Source: Ovis canadensis
Lineage: Eukaryota; Chordata; Mammalia; Artiodactyla; Bovidae
NCBI RefSeq assembly: GCF_042477335.2
Contig: NC_091256.1
Span: forward strand, 49,307,001-49,371,000
Reading direction: 5' to 3'
Length of the DNA stretch: 64,000 nucleotides
Both the position numbers and the translations under genes were made by a program. Below are positions 13,064 to 23,900 of this stretch, piece after piece. The notes beneath the pieces are model-generated. The model ran no database searches, had not been told where the DNA came from, and worked only from the letters and a program-made list of their open reading frames with translations. The number at the start of each line of letters is the position of its first letter. The stretch's first letter is position 1.

Positions 13064-15214
13064 TAATAAGAATCATCTCCCCTTTATAACCCCAGGAAAA
13101 CTCAATTATACCCAGATTTATCTAAGCCTATAGGCATCTGCTTCAGCCAGTATAGGAAGAAGCGCACATGGACAGAAAGCATTTTTTAATAGTTGTCTAC
13201 CAATCAGCCTAAGTATAAAGATGATTACTTGATGTTCAGTAAAAGAATTTTGATGTCATCATCAGTTGTGTCAAATTACACAAGTAAAACCCCCAAAGGA
13301 GAGCCTTGCCCTGGCCCTGAAACTACTATAGGGGCTCAGACATCAAAACCAGTTGTCATCACTCAAAATTCCCTTAAAATGACCTGACAGAGGAGCTAAC
13401 CACATGTTAAAGCCAATTTAAAGCACTTGTAAAAACTAACATGTTAGCTCTACTGTAACAGTCCGTGTTATTCTGTCTCAAAACTATGACTGGTTCAGTA
13501 AGACTAACTCTAATGGCCAGTAGTAATGCAAGAGAGGCAAACGTGGATGGAGCACTTATTTAAAGTCAGGCATTGTGCGAAGCATTTTATCTAATCTCAT
13601 CAAAGCCTCATGACAGCTGTCTTACGGAACAATTGATGAACTCCATTTTACAGGAGAAAAGGAGGAATCCGACTTACGTAACTTGTGTATGCTTTGTGCA
13701 TATATTACACCATTTTATATAATGGACTTGAGTATCCTTGGATGTGGGTATCCACAGAGGGTCCTGGAACTAATCCCCTATGAATACTAAGGGATGACTG
13801 TATTATGCAATTTGAAGCTAGGTTGGAAAACAAAAATACCATGATTTATTCATCCAAAGTTCAGATTATATCCTTGTATATGAGACAGAAAGCACTTCAT
13901 ATTTGAATACAAACTCCCTTTGCCTTCTGTAAATACATACAGTTAATAATAAGACCACACCAAATTAATCACCTAGAAAGCTGACATGCCCTAGCATGAC
14001 TAGTTTTTACCAAGCCACTTAATACTGCAACAAAGCTATCATCTGCACCTTAATTATGGACTAGGAAAGATAAACAATCTGCTCATGGGAAAAAAGGCAT
14101 CTGACTCCTGGCTTCTGGTAGGCATGAGTGAATGAATGAATGAGGAAGAGAGTGCAATGTATGAGGGAGGAGGATCTCTACAAACTCGGATTTTATTGGT
14201 CTTATACGGCATGATCTGAGAGCAAACATCGTTTTAGCCTTGGAAAATCATGTTAGTACTGATAATCTCTGGACACAGTGAAGCCCAACACATATAAAGA
14301 GCTTTGCTGATAAAAGAGGAAAGATCCCACAGTTTAACTCTTTGAAATAAAGTATAGCCTCTTGTAAAGAAAATTCAGATGTGATAGATGATAGTGAGTG
14401 TGTTTGTATCAGTTCCTGTGGTGTCAGAACAGCTGTCTGGATACCTTTATTTTATGGTGAACAGTGAGGAGTCACTGACAACTTTGCTGAAACTTATACC
14501 TTCCTCTGTAACAATAGACAGTAACAATACTTTTGAGCACCTAGCACATCCCGAAGCTCAGAGGCACTGACTGGTCCAGGCTCATACAGCCTGAAAGAGA
14601 TTAATTCAAACCCGTGTCTAACTCAAAGCCCAGGCCCCTGCTGCTAGTCCAGGTTGCCTCTTTCCATGTCCAAAAATGTAAGGAGGCTTGACCTAAAGAT
14701 CTGGCAGGAAAGTAATAATTGTCCATAAGTAATGGTAAGAAAGCAACATATACAACTGATTTATTACAATGGTAGAATTAGAGTTGGATATTTACTGTCC
14801 TTTATTTACTATTCCATAGAGAACATTATAATGCCATTTATGTTAAGATTAGGTAATTTATTGCAATTAATTCATGAGTTCCTATAATCTTTCCTTTTTT
14901 TTTTACATCCTACCCTGGTGCTGAGTCATTATAGCAACTACTACATGCTGGAATATACTTAGTCTCTGCCTGTGCAGAAGCATCTGTTGAGTTTTGGGGT
15001 GGCGTTATTTACATTTTCTTATAAAGCTTGTTTGATAACATTCTGACTTCACAAACACTGAATCACCACACTTGGCTCTTACATGATTTAACATTAAATC
15101 ATTACACAGACCACTTCTTGTAGAGGAAATTATAAACTCAGACACAGCATGTGCTATCTCCTGAATTATCAAAGCATACTCAACAACACTCAGAATCAAA
15201 CTTAAGGTTTGACT
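13064..15214. other. FMO2 intron 2: MIRs and a Tigger-like remnant, no exon
   Basis: Reverse MIR-like stretches at about 13545-13670 (CATTTTACAGGAGAAAAGGA) and 14550-14660. 13715-13802 resembles a Tigger-type DNA transposon end (GGTCCTGGAACTAATCCCCT). The rest is unassigned. Confidence 0.5.
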
Positions 15215-15524
15215 GAGGAATCTAAAAAGAATGATACAAATGAACTTATTTACAAGACAGAAAGAGATTCACAAACTTAGAGCAAACTTACGGTTGCTAT
15301 GGGCAGGTGGGGAAAGGATAGCTAGGGAGTTTGGGATGTTCATGTACACACTGCAATATTTAAAATGAATAACCAACAAGGATCTATAGTGTAGCACATG
15401 GAACTCAATGGTATGTGGCAGCCTGGATGGGAGTGGGGTTTGAGGGAGAATGGATACCTTTGTATGTATGACTGACCCCTGCGCTATTCACCTGAAACTA
15501 TCACAACATGGTTAATCAGCTATA
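15215..15524 (+). mobile_element. L1 3' end, split by a BovB
   Basis: GACAGAAAGAGATTCACAAA to CACCTGAAACTATCACAACA. The last bases (GTACAAAATAAAAAGTTC) reappear after 16630, on the other side of the BovB. Confidence 0.85.
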
Positions 15525-16630
15525 AGTTCAGTTCAGTCGCTCAGTCGTGTCTGATTCTTTGCAACCCCATGAATCACAGCACACCAGGCCTCCCTGTCCA
15601 TCACCAACTTCCAGAGTTCACTCAAACTCATGTCCATTGAGTTGATGATGCCATCCAACCATCTCATCCTCTGTCATCCCCTTCTCCTCCTGCCCTCAAT
15701 CCCTCCCAGCATCAGAGTCTTTCCAAATGAGTCAGCTCTTTCGCATCAGGTAGCCAAAGTACTGGAGTTTCAGTTTCAGCATCAGTCCTTCCAATGAACA
15801 CCAAGGACCAATCTCCTTTAGGATGGACTGGTTGGATCTCCTTGCAGTCCAACGGACTCTCAAGAGTCTTCTCCAACACCACAGTTCAAAACCATCAATT
15901 CATCAGCCCTCAGCTTTCTTCACAGTCCAACTCTCACATCCATACATGACTACTGGAAAAACTTTAGCTTTGACTAGACAGACCTTTGTTGGCATAATAA
16001 TATCTCTGCTTTTTAATATGCTATCTAGGTTGGTCATAACTTTCCTTCCAAGGAGTAAGCGTTTTTTAATTTCATGGCTGCAATCACCATCTGCAGTGAT
16101 TTTGGAGCCCAAAAAAATAAAGTCTGACACCGTTTCCACTGTTTCCCCATCTATTTCCCATGAAGTGACGGGACCAGATGCCATGATCTTTGTTTTCTGA
16201 ATGTTGAGCTTTAAGCCAACTTTCTCAGTATCCTCTTTCACTTTCATTAAGAGGCTCTTTAGTTCCTCTTCACTTTCTGCCATAAGGGTGGTATTATCTG
16301 CATATCTGAGGTTATTGATATTTCTCCCAGCAATCTTGATTGCAGCTTGTGCTTCTTCCAGTCCAGCGTTTCTCACGATGTACTCTGCATATAAGTTAAA
16401 TAAGCAAGGTGACAATATAGAGCCTTGACGTACTCCTTTTCCTATTTGGAACCAGTCTGTTGTTCCATGTCCAGTTCTAACTGTTGCTTCCTGACATGCA
16501 TATAGATTTCTCAAGAGGCAGGTCAGGTGGTCTGGTATTCCCATCTCTTTCAGAATTTTCCACAGTATATTGTGATCCACACAGTCAAAGGCTTTGGCAT
16601 AGTCAATAAAGCAGAAATCGATGTTTTTCT
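15525..16630 (-). mobile_element. BovB LINE, 1.1 kb, antisense to FMO2
   Basis: Reverse-oriented 3' half of BovB. A 225-residue open stretch (16580 to 15903) contains the RT palm, including a YADNTTL variant of the catalytic YADDTTL and the KVGLKLNIQKTKIMASGPVT segment. Asn in place of the second catalytic Asp should abolish activity. Confidence 0.93.
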
Positions 16631-16698
16631 ACTCTAGTACAAAATAAAAAGTTCAAAAGGAAAAAAATGTACTTGATTGGCATTAATACTACTTATTT

Positions 16699-16865
16699 GA
16701 GACTTCCCTGGTGGTCTAGGGGTTAGGAATCCACCTTCCAGTGCAGGGGATGTAGGTTTGATCCCACTGCGGGGACTAAGATCCCACATACTACAGAGCA
16801 AATAAGCCACTGACACAACTAGAGAAAACCCACGCACTGCAACAAAAACCCAGTGCATCCAGAAA
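16699..16865 (+). mobile_element. CHR SINE
   Basis: tRNA-derived head GACTTCCCTGGTGGTCTAGG, then CGGGGACTAAGATCCCACAT and the CHR-specific AGAGAAAACCCACGCACTGC tail. Confidence 0.85.
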
Positions 16866-17096
16866 CAAAAAAACTACTACTTACTATTATCACTTGAGGA
16901 AGGTTGATTCACATAAAGCATAAGATAAAGGCGGGGGATTCAAATTAAGATGTGAACACTTCCTGCTCCCCAAAGTACTCATTTTAACTGAAATTCTCCA
17001 TTATAGTCCCTGACCAGTGACGCAGAGTTTATTGGTTCCTAAAGATGTGGAAGACAGGTGTAGCCTCCCCAGGGAAAATTTTGGAAGGGGGCTGAC
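16866..17096. other. FMO2 intron 2, unassigned
   Basis: Nothing recognised in this interval. Confidence 0.5.
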
Positions 17097-17374
17097 TGTC
17101 ACAATCAGTTCAATTCAGTTCAGTTACTCAGTCGTGTCTGACTCTGCAACCCCATGGGTTGCAGTACACCAGGCTTCTCTGTCAATTGCCAACACCTGGA
17201 GTTTACTAAAATTCATGTCCATTGAGTTGGTGATGCCATCCAACCATCTCATCCATCATCCCTTTCTTCTCCTGCCTTCAATCTTGCCCAGCATCAGGGT
17301 CTTTTCCAGTGAGTTAGTTCTTCACATCAGGTGGCCAAAGTATTGGAGTTTCAGCTTCAGCATCAGTTGTCACA
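17097..17374 (-). mobile_element. BovB 3' fragment with 7-bp target-site duplication
   Basis: About 260 bp of reversed BovB 3' end. TGTCACA flanks it at 17097-17103 and 17368-17374. Confidence 0.88.
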
Positions 17375-17498
17375 GTGATTGACACTAAACAGTTAGAAAT
17401 CTGGGAAGCCAATTATTGATGCATTCTTAAGCAACGTAAGAATGGCACACACACAGCTCCTCATCCACCAGATGCTTCAGTCATACTGCAGCAATGAA

Positions 17499-17703
17499 AG
17501 GGGCTTCCCAGTTGGTTCAGTGGTAAAGAATCCGCCTGCCAAGTAGGAGAGGTAGGTTTAATCCCTGGGTTGGGAAGATCCCCTGAAGAATAAAATGGCA
17601 ACCCATTCCAGTATTCTCACCTGGGAAATCCCATAGACAGAGTAGCCTGGCTGGTTACAGTCCATGGGGTCACAAAAGAGTTGAACATGACTAAACAACA
17701 ACA
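17499..17703 (+). mobile_element. Bov-tA SINE, 99 bp before FMO2 exon 3
   Basis: Head GGGCTTCCCAGTTGGTTCAG through TAATCCCTGGGTTGGGAAGA to the Bov-A part. It is close enough to the exon 3 acceptor to overlap the branch-point neighbourhood region. Confidence 0.9.
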
Positions 17704-17802
17704 GTGAGAGAGCTTCACATCATGCAGGGGTTAGATGTGGACGGTGAATAGGAAATCAAGGGATTTCTTTAATACCTTATTACTACTCCTTTATTTCATT
17801 AG

Positions 17803-17991
17803 GAAAATGTTGACGATGGCCGAGCAAGTATCTATCAATCTGTCATCAGCAACACCAGCAAAGAAATGTCCTGTTTCAGTGACTTTCCAATGCCTGAAGA
17901 TTTTCCAAACTTCCTGCACAATTCTAAACTCCTGGAATATTTCAGAATCTTTGCCAAGAAGTTTGATCTACTAAAGTATATTCAGTTCCAG
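17803..17991 (+). CDS. FMO2: FMO2 exon 3
   Basis: 189 nt, 63 whole codons (about residues 45-107), beginning [13 protein letters not shown] and ending DLLKYIQFQ. The acceptor is a pyrimidine-rich tract ending TTAG at 17799-17802; the donor is CAG|gtattg. The exon starts and ends in phase 0, as in other FMO genes. It carries the [16 protein letters not shown] segment typical of FMO2. SINEs lie close on both sides: a Bov-tA ends 99 bp upstream and a Bov-A begins about 40 bp downstream. Confidence 0.96.
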
Positions 17992-20900
17992 GTATTGTAT
18001 TTTGGGTAGGAGGGAGGGAAACAGAACGATACTACTACTACTAAGTCACTTCAGTCGTGTCCGACTCTGTGCGACCTCATAGACGGCAGCCCACCAGGCT
18101 CCCCTGTCCCTGGGATTCTCCAGGCAAGAACAATGGAGTGGGTTGCCATTTCCTTCTCCAAACAGCACGATAGAAAACTCAAAAAGTAATGTCATTACCT
18201 GTGATATTATAGGCTATATGCATAAACAGAAGAAAAACATTTGTCAAAATTAAGGCTTGAATGATATTTTGACAGTGAAACTGCATTTAAATTAGTATCT
18301 ATAACCACTGAAGATGACTAGCCTCATTTCCTTTGAAAGGTATATGAAAACAAGTTATGTTGTTTTATTTTCTTACCTTCTCCATAGAAATGGATTATCT
18401 TAGAAAATGGATTAGATAAACCCACAGCTCCCCATTCATCTCAGAACCCTATAGAAACCATTTTTGTTAATTTTTGATGCATTCTTTAGCAACATAAGAA
18501 TGGCCAGATAATTCTGAAATGCAATTATAACTACCTTTCCCTTGTTTCCTCAAAAACAAATAATCAACAAGAAAAAAAACAATATCTTCATTAAACATCC
18601 TAAATTTGTATCAATAACCTATACTCTGAAAACTAGTAACTGTCTAGGAAATAAATTATAGCTTTGAATAAATATTGGTAGAACTTATTTTTTAACACAT
18701 TTCATTTTCTCAGTAATTTTTGTTTTACTATAGATTTATATTACATTATTTGTAATAATTGATTTGGTGGACATAAACATATGCAAATACCATGAAAATG
18801 TTTCCACCTATCTAATATAGAGTTCCCCTAGTTGCTTCTTCTCTTGCTTATCGTTTTACTGACATTGTTTTCTGGAGGTTGGAGAGGGGTTAAGAAAACT
18901 CACTCCCATTTATTGGTCTCTGAATTGGTACAAGCTATAAGATGCAAGAACTCAATTCAAACTATAAAAGGACATGTCCAGACTAAGTTCAGTATCAATA
19001 CGGTGACCTCCCAGGAATAGGAAACTACCAGGTTGCTTGGGGAGGAGTGAACTGGCTCAGGTCAGTTACATTTCTAATAACCTCCCCAGTGACAGTGAAG
19101 ATTGGTCCTCTGACCACATTTTGAATAACCAAGAATCTGGAGTACTTTAGTGAATATACTATGCTTAACTTCAAATTTGAAATCTTTCAACTGAAAATAT
19201 CCAGACATTTTGTAGGCTTTTCACAACATTCCACATACATTTTTTTAAACTGTAAAAGTTTCAAAATTGCCAACACAGCATTTTGAAAAATATCTGAAAT
19301 TTTGAAAAGCATGTATAAGGGGCTCAAACAGTTACCATCAAGAGGGATGCATGCTGTTCATCTGGGAGAAACTCTTCACTTCCTTTGACATTGCTTCTTA
19401 AATACAGCAAACACACCATTTATGTACACTTTTAAAACTCCATAAACCTCCACACAGCAAACAACATTTACAAAAAATCAATAAACCAGTAATTTAATCC
19501 AAATGAGTATGAAATGTATTGCTAGTAAGACATTTTAAAAATAAATATGACAAGCCACAACTACTGAGCCCACGTGCTGTAACTACTGAAGCCCACACTC
19601 CTAGAGCCTGTGCTCTGCAAGAGAAGCCCACACACTACATCTTTAAAAAAAAAAAAAAAAACAGTGGATATGAACAGACAATTCACAAAGCAAGAAATGT
19701 TGTACAAATGTAACAATAAATATTACCAAAAAATATAATCTGCACTCACTAATAAACAACAATATGCAAAATAAAGGATATGATGCAGACTTCCTTGGTG
19801 GCACAGTGGATAAGAATCCCTCTGCCAATGCAGGGACACAGGTTTGATCCCTGGTCCAAGATGATTCCATATGCCATGGGGCAACTAAGCCCATCCACCA
19901 CAATTACTGAGCCTGTGTGTTGCAAATACTGAGCCTGTGTGCCGCAACTACTGAAGCTCTCATGCCCTAGAGACCATCCTCAGCAACATGAGAAGCCACC
20001 TCAACGTGAAGCCCATGCACCTCAATGAAGAGTAACCCCTACTCTCCACAATGTGAGAAAGCCTGCGAGTAGCAATGAAGACCTAGTGCAACCAAACATA
20101 AATTAATTTTAAAAAAAAAAAAACCACATGATGCCTTTAATAAAATAAATAGGAACAACTCACCATTCATGGAGTACTGTCATGGTACCAGGTGCTATAC
20201 ATGGAATATCTTCTCTAACACAGAGTCTGCACAGAGGTCAACACAAGTTTTGTGATAAATGCTGATTGTGGGATCACTTGAATGATGAACATGTATTTTG
20301 TATCTTGCCCAGAGTTTTGCCGTGATTTTCTAAGTCTCCCTCCTTATTCAGTCCTTAACGCTGATTCCCACTGTTGAGTCAGGCCTCTCACACAAAGCAG
20401 TACATCCTTGGTAGCATGTGCCAAGGAAGAAGCAGCAGGGCGCACTTAGCAGTCTTTGCCTTCAGTGGCTTGAAATGGCTTCAAATGAAATCTCAATGGA
20501 GCCAGACATTGCACTCTACCCTTACCCACTCCTGGCACTGGACAAGGCCCCTTTTATGCCAGAGTAATTCTCAGTGATGCCTTCTCTGTGTTTGATTCCA
20601 GACAACCGTCCTCAGTGTGAAAAAACACCCAGATTTTGCATCCTCTGGCCAGTGGGTGGTTGTTACAGAGAACAATGGCAAGGAGCAGAGCGCTGTCTTT
20701 GACGGAGTCATGGTCTGCAACGGCCATCACATCATTCCTCATCTCCCACTGGAGTCATTTCCAGGTGAGGCCTGTGTAGAGCCCCGGCTTTTGGGAGTAG
20801 GTGTCCAAGCATTTAATGTTCAGGCTGGATTGACAGCAAAACTGGCTAGCTACTGCAACTCAGCATAATATTAAAATCAGGATAGAGCCAGAAAGATGAA

Positions 20901-23900
20901 AGACTCCAAATACCACCTTTGTTTCTTTTGAGCCCTCCGGGTCTTCATTATCAGAGTTCAGCCAAAGTTCAGCCTCCCCCAAAGTGACTAAATGTTACTC
21001 AGAATTTCAGAGAATTTTCACCCAAGTTGGTTTTCTGTTGGAGAGATCCTTTCAGCCATATACCTTACCTCACGGCAGGGAAGCCTGGCATTCTGCAGTC
21101 CATGGGGTTGCAGAGTTGGACAGGATTGAGGGGCTGAACAATAACAAAAGCTTACCCTGACCTTTTTCTATCCTGCCAAACACTTGTGACTTTGTTTCAT
21201 TCTGGGGACTTCCACAGAGCCATGCCCACAGCCAGGGTTATTGGGGGTAGTTTCTGGACATCAATGCTCCTATACGATAGTGATGGATGCTGGGAGTGCA
21301 GGGGAGGATGGCCCCTCCCAGTCTCCTCCTTAAGAGAGCACACTTCCTTCCCAAGGCCTTTAGGAAAACATTTAATAGGGTGGTTCAGTCCAAGCCCCAC
21401 ATTATTCAAACCACCTGAGGAGGTTTTAAAGTTCAAATAACCTTCAAAGATTCAATTGGTCTAGGGTAGGCCTAGGTCAATTACTTGTTCAAGTGATTTC
21501 AATATGCAACCAGGACTGAGACGTCCTGATCTAAAGCAATGGAACTTTCCAACAGAATCACCTGGAGGACTTTTATTTTTTATTTATTTTTTGGTTTTGT
21601 TTTTGTTTTTGTTTTTTAATTTTAAAATCTTTAATTCTTACATGCGTTCCCAAACATGAACCCCCCCTCCCACCTCCCTCCCCACAACATCTCTCTGGGT
21701 CATCCCCATGCACCAGCCCCAAGCATGCTGCACCCTGCGTCAGACATAGACTGGCGATTCAATTCTTACATGATAGTATACATGTTAGAATGCCATTCTC
21801 CCAAATCATCTCACCCTCTCCCTCTCCCTCTCCCTCTGAGTCCAAAAGTCCGTTATACACATCTGTGTCTTTTTTCCTGTCTTGCATACAGGGTCGTCAT
21901 TGTCATCTTCCTAAATTCCATATATATGTGTTAGTATACTGTATTGGCGTTTTTCTTTCTGGCTTACTTCACTCTGTATAATCGGCTCCAGTTTCATCCA
22001 TCTCATCAGAACTGATTCAAATGAATTCTTTTTAACGGCTGAGTAATACTCCATTGTGTATATGTACCACAGCTTTCTTATCCATTCGTCTGCTGATGGA
22101 CATCTAGGTTGTTTCCATGTCCTGGCTATTATAAACAGTGCTGCGATGAACACTGGGGTACATGTGTCTCTTTCAATTCTGGTTTCCTCGGTGTGTATGC
22201 CCTGCAGTGGGATTGCTGGGTCATAAGGTAGTTCTATTTGCAATTTTTTAAGGAATCTCCACACTGTTCTCCATAGTGGCTGTACTAGTTTGCATTCCCA
22301 CCAACAGTGTAGGAGGGTTCCCTTTTCTCCACACCCTCTCCAGCATTTATTGCTTGCAGATTTTTGGATAGCAGCCATTCTGACTGGTGTGAAGTGGTAC
22401 CTCATTGTGGTTTTGATTTGCATTTCTCTAATCATGAGTGATGTTGAGCATCTTTTCATGTGTTTGTTAGCCATCCATATGTCTTCTTTGGAGAAATGTC
22501 TATTTAGTTCTTTGGCCCATTTTTTGATTGGGTCATTTATTTTTCTGGAATTGAGCTGCATAAGTTGCTTGTATATTTTTGAGATTAGTTGTTTGTCAGT
22601 TGCTTCATTTGCTATTATTTTCTCCCATTCAGAAGGCTGTCTTTTCACCTTGCTTATATTTTCCTTTGTTGTGCAGAAGCTTTTAATTTTAATTAGATCT
22701 CATTTGTTTATTTTTGCTTTTATTTCCAGAATTCTGGGAGGTGGATCATAGAGGATCCTGCTGTGATTTATATCTGAGAGTATTTTGCCTATGTTCTCCT
22801 CTAGGAGTTTTCTAGTTTCTGATCTTACATTTAGATCTTTAATCCATTTTGAGTTTATTTTTGTGTGCGGTGTTAGAAAGTGATCTAGTTTCATTCTTTT
22901 ACAAGTGGTTGACCAGTTTTCCCAGCACCACTTGTTAAAGAGATTGTCTTTACTCCATTGTATATTCTTGCCTCCTTTGTCAAAGATAAGGTATCCATAT
23001 GTGTGTGGATTTATCTCTGGGCTTTCTATTTTGTTCCAGTGATCTATATGTCTGTCTTTGTGCCAGTACCATACTGTCTTGATGACTGTGGCTTTGTAGT
23101 AGAGCCTGAAGTCAGGCAAGTTGATTCCTCCAGTTCCATTCTTCTTTCTCAAGATTGCTTTGGCTATTCGAGGTTTTTTGTATTTCCATACAAATCTTGA
23201 AATTATTTGTTCTAGTTGTGTGAAAAATGTGGCTGGTAGCTTGATAGGGATTGCATTGAATTTGTAAATTGCTTTGGGTAGTATACTCATTTTCACTATA
23301 TTGATTCTTCCGATCCATGAACATGGTATATTTCTCCATTAGTGTCCTCTTTGACTTTTTTCATCAGTGTTTTATAGTTTTCTATATATAGGTCTTTAGT
23401 TTCTTTAGGTAGATATATTCCTAAGTATTTTATTCTTTTCGTTGCAATGGTGAATGGAATTGTTTCCTTAATTTCTTTTTCTACTTTCTCATTATTCATG
23501 TATAGGAATGCAAGGGATTTCTGTGTGTTGATTTTATATCCTGCAACTTTACTATATTCATTGATTAGCTCTAGTAATTTTCTGGTGGAGTCTTTAGGGT
23601 TTTCCATGTAGAGGATCATGTCATCTGCAAACAGTGAGAGTTTTACTTCTTCTTTTCCAATTTGGATTCCTTTTATTTCTTTTTCTGCTCTGATTGCTGT
23701 GGCCAAAACTTCCAGAACTATGTTGAATAGTAGCAGTGAAAGTGGACACCCTTGTCTTGTTCCTGACTTTAGGGGAAATGCTTTCAATTTTTCACCATTG
23801 AGGATAATGTTTGCTGTGGGTTTGTCATAGATAGCTTTTATTATGTTGAGGTATGTTCCTTCTATTCCTGCTTTCTGGAGAGTTTTTATCATGAATGGAT

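Noticed and set aside
20554-20742. Minus-strand open frame overlapping FMO2 exon 4
   Set aside because: It is a shadow of the exon on the other strand, with no motif or splice support.
21815-21840. CCCTCT tandem units as a novel repeat
   Set aside because: The same units recur at 29455-29477 and, reversed, near 41280; they are part of the ruminant L1 3' UTR.
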